Shown: positions 9,381 through 17,833 of the stretch, one piece after another | Layout of the letters: every line of letters begins with the position of its first letter | Numbering within the stretch: the first letter of the stretch is position 1 | Assembly (NCBI GenBank): GCA_009602725.1 | Contig: WELB01000283.1 | Location: 41,391-59,223 of the forward strand | DNA: 17,833 nt | Reading direction: 5' to 3' | From: Spirogloea muscicola | Taxonomy: Eukaryota; Streptophyta; Zygnematophyceae; Spirogloeales; Spirogloeaceae | Position numbers and translations under genes: made by a program | Notes under the pieces: generated by a model | What the model was told of the DNA's origin: nothing | Seen by the model: only the letters and a program-made list of their open reading frames with translations | Database searches by the model: none

Positions 9381-9540
9381 GTGCACAGTCTACGTTGTCC
9401 TCCCTCTCTCAGGCACACTTGGCAGCCGCAATGGCCATTGACGACCACTTACCCACACTTGTGCACATCTTGTGTCCTACTGCCTGACGGCCACTTGGAA
9501 GCTACAATGACCATCCACAACCAGCGCTCTGCCCTCTGGA
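9381..9540 (+). repeat. ~80-base tandem duplication, two diverged copies
   Basis: GTGCACA begins both 9381 and 9461. The cores CACTTGGCAGCCGCAATGG (9416 on) and CACTTGGAAGCTACAATGA (9492 on) align, with 25 of 32 bases identical across the core. Frames through it are open for a while but not persuasive as protein. Confidence 0.7.
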
Positions 9541-9789
9541 CGAGACCCCCCCCTCTATGCACGTGGCTGGACTTGTCGGCCGCTGCTTATATGCAGCAGC
9601 AGCTTCTCTCCTCCGGCCTCCTCAAGGCTTGCTTGGCTGGAGCTTCAGGCATACAGGTGGCAATCGTTGAACTCTCCTGCAGCTGGGCCTCGCTCATCGC
9701 GGTATGGTACTGTTATTGGGCTGTCCCCTGGCAGCCGCCGACCCTCCCCTGGCCCCTGCTTGTTGACGTCTTTACAATCTGGAGAAGGG

Positions 9790-9808
9790 GGGGAGGTGCT
9801 ACCTCCCC
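9790..9808. other. Strong 8-bp inverted repeat, 3-base loop
   Basis: GGGGAGGT (9790-9797), loop GCT, ACCTCCCC (9801-9808). It lies in the non-coding gap about 450 bases beyond the cactin stop. It is not followed by a T run on either strand, so its role is unknown. Confidence 0.6.
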
Positions 9809-10075
9809 AGGGAATGGAAGACATTGATGTCGCCATGTCTGTCAAAGAGTAGCTCTTGCCTTGTCCTCCTGTGCTTTGGGGCAGTAGCGGCATGCCGACT
9901 AACCGTGTCCAGCTGCTGCTGCCACTGCCGCTGTCCACATAGTTGCTTGCAGGGGCCTGTATAGACCGCATCCAGCTTGTGGCCTGGTACCAGCACCACA
10001 GCAGCCCACCGTAGCAGCGCAGCCAAGGCTGCTACAGTCTTTCCCTCTTGGAAGCTGCTAGCAGAAGCCTTTCAT

Positions 10076-10080
10076 TTACA
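10076..10080 (-). terminator. Candidate TGTAA polyadenylation signal for cactin
   Basis: TTACA on the plus strand reads TGTAA on the minus strand, about 180 bases beyond the cactin stop at 10260. This is a sensible 3'UTR length for a green alga. Confidence 0.45.
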
Positions 10081-10259
10081 GCTTGCATCAGCTTCAAGGA
10101 CCCCACAAAATAGGAGAGACCACGTGATGCTCATCTCTGGTGCCACTGGCGGTGCAGCTCGTGCATGTCTATGCACAAGAGCCTACGTTGGAGTTGCCTC
10201 AGGAGGTATGAGGTGGGAGAAGGCTCAAGAGGAGGATGAGCGATGAATACAAGCGTGTC

Positions 10260-13200
10260 CTAGCGCCGGTAACGGTAGCGCTTGAAATTGAAGTACACAT
10301 GCAGGATGCCACGCTCAAAGGTGCACTTATAGCCCTTCTTGTGGGAATACTCCCACTCCTTGTTGACAATACGAAATGCCTGCAATGAGGCACCACTCGG
10401 AGGCTTAGGACCGCAACTTGCTAATTGACGATGTGCTCAACGACCCTGGGGCTGCCCAGCACAAGCATCCGCCACAGAGACAAAAGCTCAGGAGTCTGAC
10501 CATGAGCAGTGGCTTCAACATGGGTAGCAGACACGCTGAAGATGGCATCAGAGTTGCGAGCATGTCAGAGCATGAGCACTCACAATGTCCTCATACGGAG
10601 GCCCAGCATGGAAGCGGATGAGGCAAGTCTCCCCGTGCTTGCTTCCGTCGCGGTCAATTACATACATTGGCGCCTTGGTCTTGTCGATGAGGTCCGGATA
10701 GAAGATGTTGAATTTGTACCCCTGCACAATTTTTGGTGGTGGGTTGTCATGGTCGTAGTGCGTCTGATTGTACTTATTCCACTCATAGCCCGTGTGCACC
10801 CGGTTGAAGTACTTGGGTTTTCGCGGTCGGTACTTGTCGTGCCACCAGTATACCTGCATGGTTGATTGCCAACAAATTGCGGGCACTAAGGGACAAGCAG
10901 CACCAGGATGCAGTGGTCCTGCAACAGATTACCTCTCTTGCCAAAGCCCCTATGCTCCTTTGCAAGGCACTCTACCAAGCTCCAGATACTAGCATATAAC
11001 CCATATGTACGAAGAGTCTGCCTTTTGCTTGACGCTTGTCAACCAAATCAATGACAACAAGCTAGTTATTCGGGACATTCTTGCTCCAAAACAAGTAACG
11101 AGGATGATAGACAGGGATATACCTGTGACTCCAAATTGACCTCCGCACCCGGGCCCAGCGTCACATCGGCGGCATCCAAGCCTCCCATGGCCTTGATGGC
11201 CTGCGCCTTCTCCGTGCTTGTCAAGGGCACGGCTCCTCCATCGCCATCGGCAACGTCCGGCGCTGCGGCAGCCTCCTGCAGACGCAGCTGCTGCGCCGCC
11301 AAGACCTCGGCCCTCTTTTGCTCCTGCTCCCAGGAACAGAGAAGCAACGTGCTGTTAAGATTAGGCTACAATTAAGTGCTCTCACCTGCATGTCATCGAT
11401 GTCACAGGATCTGCAACTCTGGATCTCCAATCCTGATGCAGGACGCTCTATCCTTGGGGACGCTCTATCCTTAGACTTGGCTACCCTCCTAGCTACGTGC
11501 AGGCTGACCAGAGGCGGTCATTACCAGCTCTGCGCGATCAGCCTCAGGGTCGACGACCTCGTCGCCCTCCAGGCTGTGAAGCAGCTCCGGCGAGAGGTTG
11601 CCATTCTCATCGGCCGTTTCTTTGGCTGCACCCTCAACGCTTAAAAGCTCCGGGGAGAAGGATCCGGGCTCTTGGACGCCACCCTCGTCAGCCTCCTCAT
11701 GGGCAGGCGGTACTTCGTCGTCCTCGTCCGCCTCGTCCCACTCTTTCTTCGGCTTTGGCGCTGCCTTGTCCTTGTGATCCCGCTGCTCTAGCTCCCTGTC
11801 GGCAGTGTCCTGGAGCTTTGCCAGGTGCTGGCGCAGCAGGTCCGTGTGGATCTCTTTCAAGCGCGCCTGCAGACATGCCCGTCTCAGACACATCGTTAGG
11901 AGCCTGTGGTTGCAACAACAGATTTGAAGGGGATTCTCCACGAAGGTCACCACTCAAACAGAAACGTCTTCACAGCTGCGAAAGTGCTACGGAAAGAGCA
12001 ATGTCGAGCACACATGACTGTGGCCCTTCACTGCTGGGGACCAAAGGGAGGGTCCCTGACCTTGGCCTTGAAAATCTGCAGGCGCTTAAGCACAGCCTCC
12101 CAGTACTCCACGACCTTGGCCGTGCCGCTCTCCATCTGGCGGACAATCTGCCGCTCAAGGTCGCTGAGCTCCGGACTGGTCTTCCCCAGCAACATGCTCT
12201 TCACATCCTCGTCCACTGAAGCGTGCAAGCCCCTCTCCTCTGCTAGGTACTCTGCCGGCGGTTCCTCGCCTGCAGCACAGTTGGGGCAACCCTCACCTCA
12301 CTTGCTGAGTGACCAGCAGTCTAGCTGCATGTATTGCGTGTCACAGACTTACAATCGTCAAACCGGCAATGGACTTGTTCCCTTGTCTCGAACTCATGGC
12401 CCATCTGTGCAAAGTCCCTCAGTCTACCAACAGCTTATCGCAGTGCCAAACCAAACAATTTGGCGTATTGCGAAGACAATGCCATGATATGAGGAGCCAA
12501 ATATAGCAGTGTCAACTGCGTCTAAGAATGCTTACAAACCTCGAACACGTGCTCGGTCTAGTACATCGCGCTTGGTGGCCTCTGCTATTTCGTATTCGCA
12601 AATCTTGAGCATTGACTGCAGCCATGCAAGATAGAAGCAATGTGAGGCAAGGGTGCAAGTGTGACTCTACGGCAGAAGTAATGCATGTTGTTGCCTTCAG
12701 ATCTGCATATTATGCAACAGCAGAGCTTAAATCTATTTTTGCAATAGTAGACAAGACAGAGAGTAGGTGGCTGCACCTCCCAGAACTCAATATGTATCGG
12801 CGTGGATCGATCCAGCTCCAGGTGCATGCGTATGTCTTCCATCAGCTCCCCCATCTCAGGCACTGTGAGCCCCTTGAAAATTGTGTAGGGCTCATTGATC
12901 TCAATGTCAAAGTCGTCAGCCAGATTCAGGTTCTTCGACAGCACGTCGATAGGCTTCGCCCGGCCCTCGCGCAGGCGGATGTTGGCCCGCACTTTCGCTT
13001 GCTCAAAGTGGAACTGCACAGACAGTGACCCGCATCAGCCGCAGCGCACAGTGCGGTTGCTGCCTTCCAAAGAGTACGACTTGCATTCACTCATCAACTT
13101 GCATTCACTCATCAACTTCAAAGAGCCACACTCAGTCACTTGCACACCTCGTCTTCCTTCTTCTCCCAGTCCATGAACTCGGCCTTGGCACGCTCTCGCG

Positions 13201-14599
13201 CCAGCATGTTCTGCACCGAGACAGATGTCAAGGTGAGCAGAAATCAGGTATGAGCTGAGATATCCACTGTCACAGCAGCCCATTCAAACACCACAGAGTA
13301 GGCCCAAATGAAGAAAACAAGGCCCAGGCAGACTAACAATGGGCCATTTTGTGTGCCCCAACACAAGGTTCATGTTACACTATCCATTGCCCCGTCCAAA
13401 TCGTTGCACGGTCCAATGGAAAGGCATTTTATTGTGAGGCTTTAGATGAGGAGGAGTAAGGGTATAGGGATATGACAAGCAAAGGCTTCTACATTCATGA
13501 GGTCTAGAGTGACATCTCTTTGCACTCCTCCTTGTCAAGCACTAACGCTGCAATCTTCTAACAGCACGGCGCTTACCATTTCCTCTTCATGTTGCGCTTT
13601 CTCCATCTCCCGCTCCTCCCGGCGCTTTCGCACCTTCTCTATCTCAACCTGGAGGCCCACTTAACACACGAAACTTAAGCACTGCCACTGCAAAAGTGCA
13701 ACAAATGCATGGACTGCCGAACACAAAAACAACAGTTGCCTGCCGCAGTAATACCTCGCGCTCCACCTGACGCCGCTTCTCAGCCTTGAGAGACAGCTCC
13801 CTGGCGTCCATGTTGCCGGTGAGCAGGTCCTTGTCGATCTTCTTCCTCCACACAAACCTGCGCCAGTTTGGAGCATGCAACGTCATTTTTAATTCAATTG
13901 CTTCACAATGCAGTCACGTAGTAATCCAGCATCACGAGGATTGCCACACAGAGGGCCATCAAGACCCAAGCGTGCAACGCGCTTCCGAGCATCTCCTTCT
14001 TCACATGTGCAATGGAGTTAGAGCCGCTAGGAGCTCGGCAAGAGCTCACTTCTCGGTGAGGTTGGCGTCGCCAAAGGGGTTGTTGTCGTTGGTGTACCCC
14101 GACACGCTCTGCTGCTTCATGCGCTTGGCCAGCTTCAAGGCCTGGAGGCGCACGACGAGGAGCTCGAGAGCGAGTCAGTCGAAGCTCCCGGGGCTGCCAA
14201 TCTCGACGTCACCGGCGGCGTGGCAGCCGGCTTGGCGCGTCTCAGAAGCCACTGCAGCAGCAGCATGCACCACTGAGGCAAGGACTGCCGGTGTCGCTGC
14301 CATAGTCTCGGCCGCGAGCGCACCTTCTTCTGCATCTTGCGGGCGAGGTACTCCTCCAGCTCCTCCTTGGAGATGCGCCTCCCGCGCCGCTTGCGGTGGT
14401 CGCTGCCGCCGCCGCCGCCACCGCCGCCGCCATCGCTGCTGCTTCCGTCTTCGTCACTCCCGCTAGCGCCGCTGCCCCCGCTGTCGCTGCCGGTGCCGGG
14501 CGACGCGTCCCGCCGCTCCCGCTGCCGCCGCCGCCGCCGCCGCCGCTTCTCCTCCNCCTCCTCCTCGTCCTGGCTGGCGCCTCGCCGCTTGCCCGCCAT
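10260..14599 (-). CDS. CACTIN: Cactin, conserved spliceosome-associated protein, complete, 12 exons
   Basis: Cactin acts in the nucleus as a pre-mRNA splicing cofactor. Exons in transcript order: 14599-14324, 14141-14050, 13857-13755, 13648-13577, 13210-13148, 13013-12777, 12615-12540, 12269-12061, 11866-11525, 11323-11123, 10853-10584, 10379-10260 (TAG). The total is 2061 bases, 686 residues, close to the plant length. Residues 1-92 are low-complexity (acidic, polyarginine, Ser/Gly, polyglycine) then EEYLARKMQKK; residues 93-202 are charged, including SGYTNDNNPFGDANLTEK and WRKKIDKDLL. The mid domain starts near residue 203 (FHFEQAKVRANIRLREGR), with DRARVRG, EEPPAEYLAEERGLH and VVEYWEAVLKRL. 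An acidic linker (KKEWDEADEDDEV) precedes the C-terminal cactin domain, 558-686 (YWWHDKYRPRKPKYFNRV to FKRYRYRR). Start: ATG at 14599 in context GCCATGGCG. Base 14556 is N, leaving one unknown residue near position 15. Confidence 0.95.
11441..11472 (+). repeat. 15-base tandem repeat in a cactin intron
   Basis: GGACGCTCTATCCTT occurs at 11441-11455 and 11458-11472, 17-base period, inside the intron between cactin exons 9 and 10. Confidence 0.85.
13081..13116 (+). repeat. 18-base tandem repeat in a cactin intron
   Basis: TTGCATTCACTCATCAAC is repeated exactly at 13081-13098 and 13099-13116, inside the 13014-13147 intron. Confidence 0.9.
13211..13576 (-). other. Cactin intron (366 bases), no gene seen
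   Basis: On the minus strand the donor is ATG|GTAAGC below 13577 and the acceptor is GTGCAG above 13210, both phase 0, joining AQHEEEM to NMLARERAK. It is the longest intron in the gene. No open frame of note lies inside. Confidence 0.8.
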
Positions 14600-14640
14600 G
14601 GCGGCGAGCCGACCACGGCGGCGGGCTTCAGAGGAACCAG

Positions 14641-14660
14641 AGCCGCCGCCGCCGCCGCCG
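14641..14660 (-). repeat. (CGG)n microsatellite in cactin 5' leader
   Basis: Six CCG/GCC units on the plus strand, 42-61 bases upstream of the cactin start codon on the minus strand, probably in the 5'UTR. Further GC-rich triplet tracts lie inside exon 1 at 14401-14435 (polyglycine) and 14521-14547 (polyarginine). Confidence 0.8.
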
Positions 14661-14667
14661 GTCGCAC

Positions 14668-14684
14668 TAGGGTTAGGGTTAGGG
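14668..14684. promoter_or_regulatory. Short telomere-like repeat upstream of cactin
   Basis: TAGGGTTAGGGTTAGGG, nearly three units of TTAGGG, sits 69-85 bases upstream of the cactin start. On the cactin sense strand it reads CCCTAACCCTAACCCTA. Plants use related telo-box words (AAACCCTAA) in promoters of growth genes. Whether this is a regulatory site, part of the 5'UTR or an interstitial telomere remnant cannot be told from sequence. Confidence 0.5.
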
Positions 14685-14699
14685 CTGAGCTGGAGTCCA

Positions 14700-15590
14700 A
14701 GTGGTTTTGATGCTTGGCTCTAGACCAGGCAAAAACTTTCATTATAATTATTTGCTTTTCCTTTTTAGGGGTTTTGCTGGAGCCCAGATGACGGGGCCGC
14801 CGCCTCGGCGGTTTGTATAAAGCGGGGCCCTTAAAGGGGCACTCGAGACTCAATCTGACGTCAAGGGTCACTCTGTTACCATTCACACACACGCAGAAGT
14901 CCCAATGTCCGCCAACTTACATCTTGGTGTCAGATTGTTGGCATAGGACGGTATCTGCAGTGAGTCCACTATTGCACTACGAGATAGTTCCCTATCAGAA
15001 TTGTGCATTACTTTGCATCATATCAGTCAAGCTGCCGAGCCCAAGTATAAGGTGAGCGAGCACTGAGCACATGCCAGAAGCTCAGGCTCCTCATCATTTG
15101 TCTTGGTGGCCCCCCAAATGTACTGCTCAATTCTTCTAAACCGTGTGATGAGATTTGATGCTGCAGGCAGCGGGCAGCGCCCGGAAAAGAGCACCTGGGA
15201 AGGCCATTATGTCACTGTGAGACATTCTCAGGGACACAGTGCCCTCCCAAGAGTCTATTATTGTTAGTACATTGCTCAGCGCTCTGTGGGGACATTCAGC
15301 AGTAGGTCTACCATCAGAGGAGCAGGTTGCAACTTTCCCTGTCCCAGTCACAATGAAGACAAGTCTGTGGGCATAAATGTTAGTTAAATCACGACTCTGC
15401 CACATGCGGAGCAACTGCACTGTGACAGGTGACAAGGTACACCCAGTCTTAAAAAAGAATTCAGCCCTCACAAAGGCGACTGAGAAAGAAACGAGGCTGA
15501 TGGTCAATGTGTAGACCTACCTCCACAGCCCCAGGAGGGGGAGGGAGGGCCCAATAGGCCAATAGGAGGCAGCGCACGAGCTGCACTCAT
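14700..15590. other. Cactin upstream region and transporter 3' flank, no gene supported
   Basis: Lies between the cactin 5' leader and the transporter stop at 15591, both minus strand. Near cactin it holds ATTATAATG (minus-strand AT-rich, about 14740-14750), TATAAA on the plus strand (14815-14820) and TGACGTCA (14856-14863). The right part is probably transporter 3'UTR: a TTACA (minus TGTAA) occurs at 14917-14921. The minus-strand open frame 15136-15507 has poor codon bias and no recognised product. CCAATAGG is tandemly repeated at 15551-15566. Confidence 0.5.
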
Positions 15591-17833
15591 CTAGGAAGCA
15601 GGCTTTGTGTTGGCGCGCGCAAACACCACGCCAGCAAACAAGCCTGCAAGCCAGAATGATATCTGTCAAGGACTGATGCGCTCACTCCATCAAAGTCGTT
15701 CAAACTGCCGTGCTAATGAGGCTGGAGCTGCCTCCTCAATGGCTATACACAGGCATTGCAAGAGTTTCTGCGGAAAAAGCTGAGGAGCTAAGGGTCCTCT
15801 GATTGCAGAAGATGTTTGAGGAAGGGTCAGCACACAGACCGAAAAAGATGGAGGCAAGGTTGGCGGCGGACGTGGGCGCCTGGAAGAGCAGGATGCCGGC
15901 AATGGAGAGTGGAATCTTGTTGAGTGACCCTACAAGCGAGTACGTCGTCGGGCTAGTCTGGTGCAGGAACCACATTGATGAGAAGCTAATGAACAGGCCC
16001 AACAGCCCACTCAGCGTTGTCGCGAACCAGAACGCGCCCTGCTTCGTCAGCGGCCTGCGGCACAGATCAGTGCTGTGAGCCAGTATTGAGGGTTTTTCTG
16101 AAAGCTGCGGTGACAGCACTGTGGCACTGCATATATCCTGCTCCCTTATTGAATAAGTGGGAGGCAGGAGTGGGAAGGCTCATCAGTGGGAGAGAAAAGG
16201 CTAACGAGAGGAAAAAGAGTGGACAAGAGGGAGGGGGCCTTGGGTGGTGGAATACGCACGACTGGTAGACGTACTGGACCTCGCCAAAGGCAAGCATGAG
16301 CGCAACGCCCAGCGGCAGCGACAGCGAGTTGTTTAGCAGCACCATGGACATCTCCCCCAGCGTTCCTGACTTGGTTGTCACCTTGGCGGTGTCCATCACC
16401 CTGCGCAGCGTCAGCTGTACAGGGGATTGCACACGCGGCCGCCGCGACATCAGAAGAGCAGTATCAGCAGTCTGAGCATGGCGCAGAGTTGGGTATGAGG
16501 TGCCCCCCCCTGTGACGACATCGTTGTTGCTAAGCACCAGCTTGCGGAGCAGCAAAGCGGCATCTTGGCAGCCAGTCCAGCGGACAGGGATGCGGGGGCA
16601 TAGAGCACTGCAGCTCCGATGTTGAGGTGGGTTCAGTGGGCCTTAGAAGCTGCCCTATGCCAAGCGGATGCTGTGCTGCTGCTCGCAGCACAGCATGGTC
16701 AGGCGGCAGCTCACCGAGTATGCGGCAGTGAAGAGGCAGTTGAGGAGCTGCCAGCCGTACCCAACCGGGTGGAAAGACAAGTCCGTGATGCCTCCAAAGA
16801 GCGCCGACACAATCTGCTCGCACGTCACCCTGGCGCTTCAGGGCCACGACGGCCATAGCCATGGGCGGTGCGAGAGAAGCGATGGGGCGTGGCTGGCGCG
16901 AGAGAATATGGAGGGGTTTGGATGGGTGGGAGAGCCAAGAGCAGTGTGTGGTTGCCAAGAGCGCACCATGAGGGAGAGCGACAGCCACACTTGCGTGCTG
17001 TGGCGCTTGTTGAAGAGGTACATCTCGCCGACCGCCGTCATGATGTTGGTCGTGTTCTTCAATATTGTCACCATGGCCACCTGCATGTACTTGAGGCTGC
17101 AGAAGCGCAGGCGGTGGCATGGTGGACAGCATTAGCTGCACAAGGGTCCCCAGTTGCTGTTACATCGACTGACTCACTACCGGCCTTAAGTGAAGAGGGA
17201 GGTAAGCGAAGGATTGAGAATGGGCAACCTGTAGAAGGAGGTGATGAGCATGCCAACGAAGATGAGATTAACGGGCAGCCAAGCCCGGAGGAGCTGCCAT
17301 GACAGCGGCTCCAGGTCTACGAAGCCGGCCTTGCCGAGGCCGGACACCAGCACGACTGTCACAATATTCTGTTGCCAGGCCAGCGAGCAGGCAAGGAGCG
17401 ACCTTAGTCGGCGATGAGATCAGCCGAGGCTCTTGTAGCATCTCTCAATCACAGAGTGACGAGCTTTGACGGCAGCATGGCACACCAGGCCAACTGCTGC
17501 TCGTGTGCTGGACTAGCTTGGAGCAGGAAGATACGAGGCGAGCAGGTCTTGGGGATGCCAGCAGTAGCCATGGTCTGTGGGTGAGCAAGACAAGAGGAGG
17601 GAGAGAGGGGAAAGCTGGAGGAAGAGGGATAATGGAGGAGCGAGGGGGGGAGGGAGAAGCGGCGCGACACCTGGTAGAGCATAAGCGAAACCTGAGCCTC
17701 CCACTGGAAGCCGGAGAGCACGAGCTTGTTGAGCAGGATCATGCAGCAGGACGCGAGGCAGTAGGCGGCGCCAGCAGCGACCGCGCGCTCCTGCCGCCGC
17801 AGCGTCAGCCCCCCCGCGCCGCCGCCGCCGCCC
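15591..17833 (-). CDS. GONST1: Golgi GDP-mannose transporter (GONST/Vrg4 family), 5'-truncated, 7 exons
   Basis: A membrane antiporter that imports GDP-mannose into the Golgi lumen for glycan synthesis. Exons in transcript order: >17833-17671, 17368-17229, 17096-16967, 16813-16715, 16414-16260, 16054-15840, 15643-15591 (TAG). This gives 317 residues in the window, all junctions in phase, the N-terminus being outside. Motifs in family order: SCCMILLNKLVLS, LPVNLIFVGMLIT, SLKYMQVAMVTILKNTTN, TAVGEMYLFNKRH, GGITDLSFHPVGYGWQ, MDTAKVTTKSGTL, MVLLNNSLSLPLG, LSGLLGLFISFSSMWFLHQT, SLVGSLNKIPLSIAGI, FAGVVFARA. GSLNK corresponds to the GALNK nucleotide-sugar-binding motif of yeast Vrg4, and LLNN to its FYNN motif. 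The C-terminus ends RANTKPAS. Sequence is closest to plant GONST1; the paralogue assignment is inference. Confidence 0.93.
17369..17670 (-). other. Transporter intron (302 bases) with polypyrimidine stretch next to its donor
   Basis: The minus-strand donor CAG|GTGTCG lies below 17671 and the acceptor CAACAG above 17368, phase 0, joining VSLMLYQ to NIVTVVLVSG. Plus-strand bases 17587-17660 are almost all purine, so the transcript is a long pyrimidine tract close after the donor rather than only before the acceptor. Confidence 0.8.
17811..17833 (-). repeat. GC-rich triplet tract at window edge within transporter coding sequence
   Basis: CCGCCGCCGCC at the extreme right edge reads as a glycine/alanine-rich run just before GGLTLRRQERAV in the transporter frame. 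It is cut by the window. Confidence 0.6.

Larger units (their letters stand above)
8548..10075. other. Repeat-bearing intergenic region, no gene supported
   Basis: About 1.5 kb between the small minus-strand gene and the cactin 3' end. No frame here has good codon bias or a recognisable product. It holds the diverged hairpin repeats (to about 9160), an 80-base tandem duplication (9381-9540), a strong hairpin (9790-9808), a CACGTG G-box word (9560-9565) and a TATATG/CATATA stretch near 9590. Part may be promoter or 5' leader of the small minus-strand gene, but the sequence does not show where it starts. Confidence 0.6.

Noticed and set aside
9357-9827. 156-codon plus-strand open frame
   Set aside because: Covers the 80-base duplication, is rich in Trp/Cys/Leu with no codon bias or recognisable domain.
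11497-12219. 240-codon plus-strand open frame
   Set aside because: Antisense across two cactin exons and the intron between them; the cactin reading is supported by strong family motifs.
13786-14723. Plus-strand frames and a minus-strand 216-codon alternate frame over cactin exon 1
   Set aside because: Products of GCC/CCG triplet repeats giving polyalanine, polyproline or polyserine; the frame starting at 14599 alone joins in phase to the rest of cactin.
15136-15507. 123-codon minus-strand open frame next to the transporter stop
   Set aside because: Poor codon bias and no family resemblance; more likely transporter 3'UTR.
16530-17141. 203-codon minus-strand frame and 155-codon plus-strand frame
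   Set aside because: They run through transporter introns in the wrong frame or strand; the spliced model matches the GONST family throughout.
1-17833. Defence island, mobile element, CRISPR array or gene cluster
   Set aside because: No transposase, integrase, nuclease or array is visible; the three recognised genes are ordinary eukaryotic housekeeping genes.
1-17833. tRNA or other structured RNA genes
   Set aside because: No GGTTCGANTCC-type B box with a matching A box and cloverleaf was found by eye on either strand; a covariance scan would be decisive.

Overview
This is an intron-rich nuclear segment of a eukaryote, most likely a green alga (chlorophyte, perhaps Trebouxiophyceae). All proteins I recognise read closest to plant versions. 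Exons are GC-rich with strong G/C preference at third codon positions, introns are lighter in GC, and TGTAA, the usual chlorophyte polyadenylation signal, lies downstream of stop codons. The lineage is inference from these traits. There are no bacterial operons, insertion sequences, CRISPR arrays, or tRNA or rRNA genes that I can see.

Layout. (1) Positions 1-7573, plus strand: the 3' 15 exons of TRS130/TRAPPC10, a subunit of the TRAPPII vesicle-tethering complex; the 5' end lies outside the window. (2) 8245-8400, minus: a compact unrecognised gene for a 51-residue protein with two predicted membrane helices, convergent with TRS130. (3) 8400-10075: about 1.7 kb with no convincing gene, filled with diverged GGCTG...CAGCC hairpin repeats, a 20-base exact repeat and an 80-base tandem duplication. 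(4) 10260-14599, minus: a complete 12-exon cactin gene (spliceosome-associated protein, 686 residues), with a short telomere-like TTAGGG run just upstream of its start. (5) 15591->17833, minus: the 3' seven exons of a GDP-mannose (GONST/Vrg4 type) Golgi nucleotide-sugar transporter; its N-terminus lies outside the window.

I built the exon models by hand from GT-AG or GC-AG sites, reading-frame phase and remembered plant homologues. All phases close without a frameshift (TRS130 1319 residues in window, cactin 686, transporter 317). The genes share no pathway in an operon sense. TRAPPII and the sugar transporter both act at the Golgi, but I treat that as coincidence. I found no convincing new biological system. 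The points most worth a second look are the hairpin-repeat region around the small membrane-protein gene, two GC-AG introns in TRS130, a possible cassette exon in cactin, and the telomere-like motif upstream of cactin.
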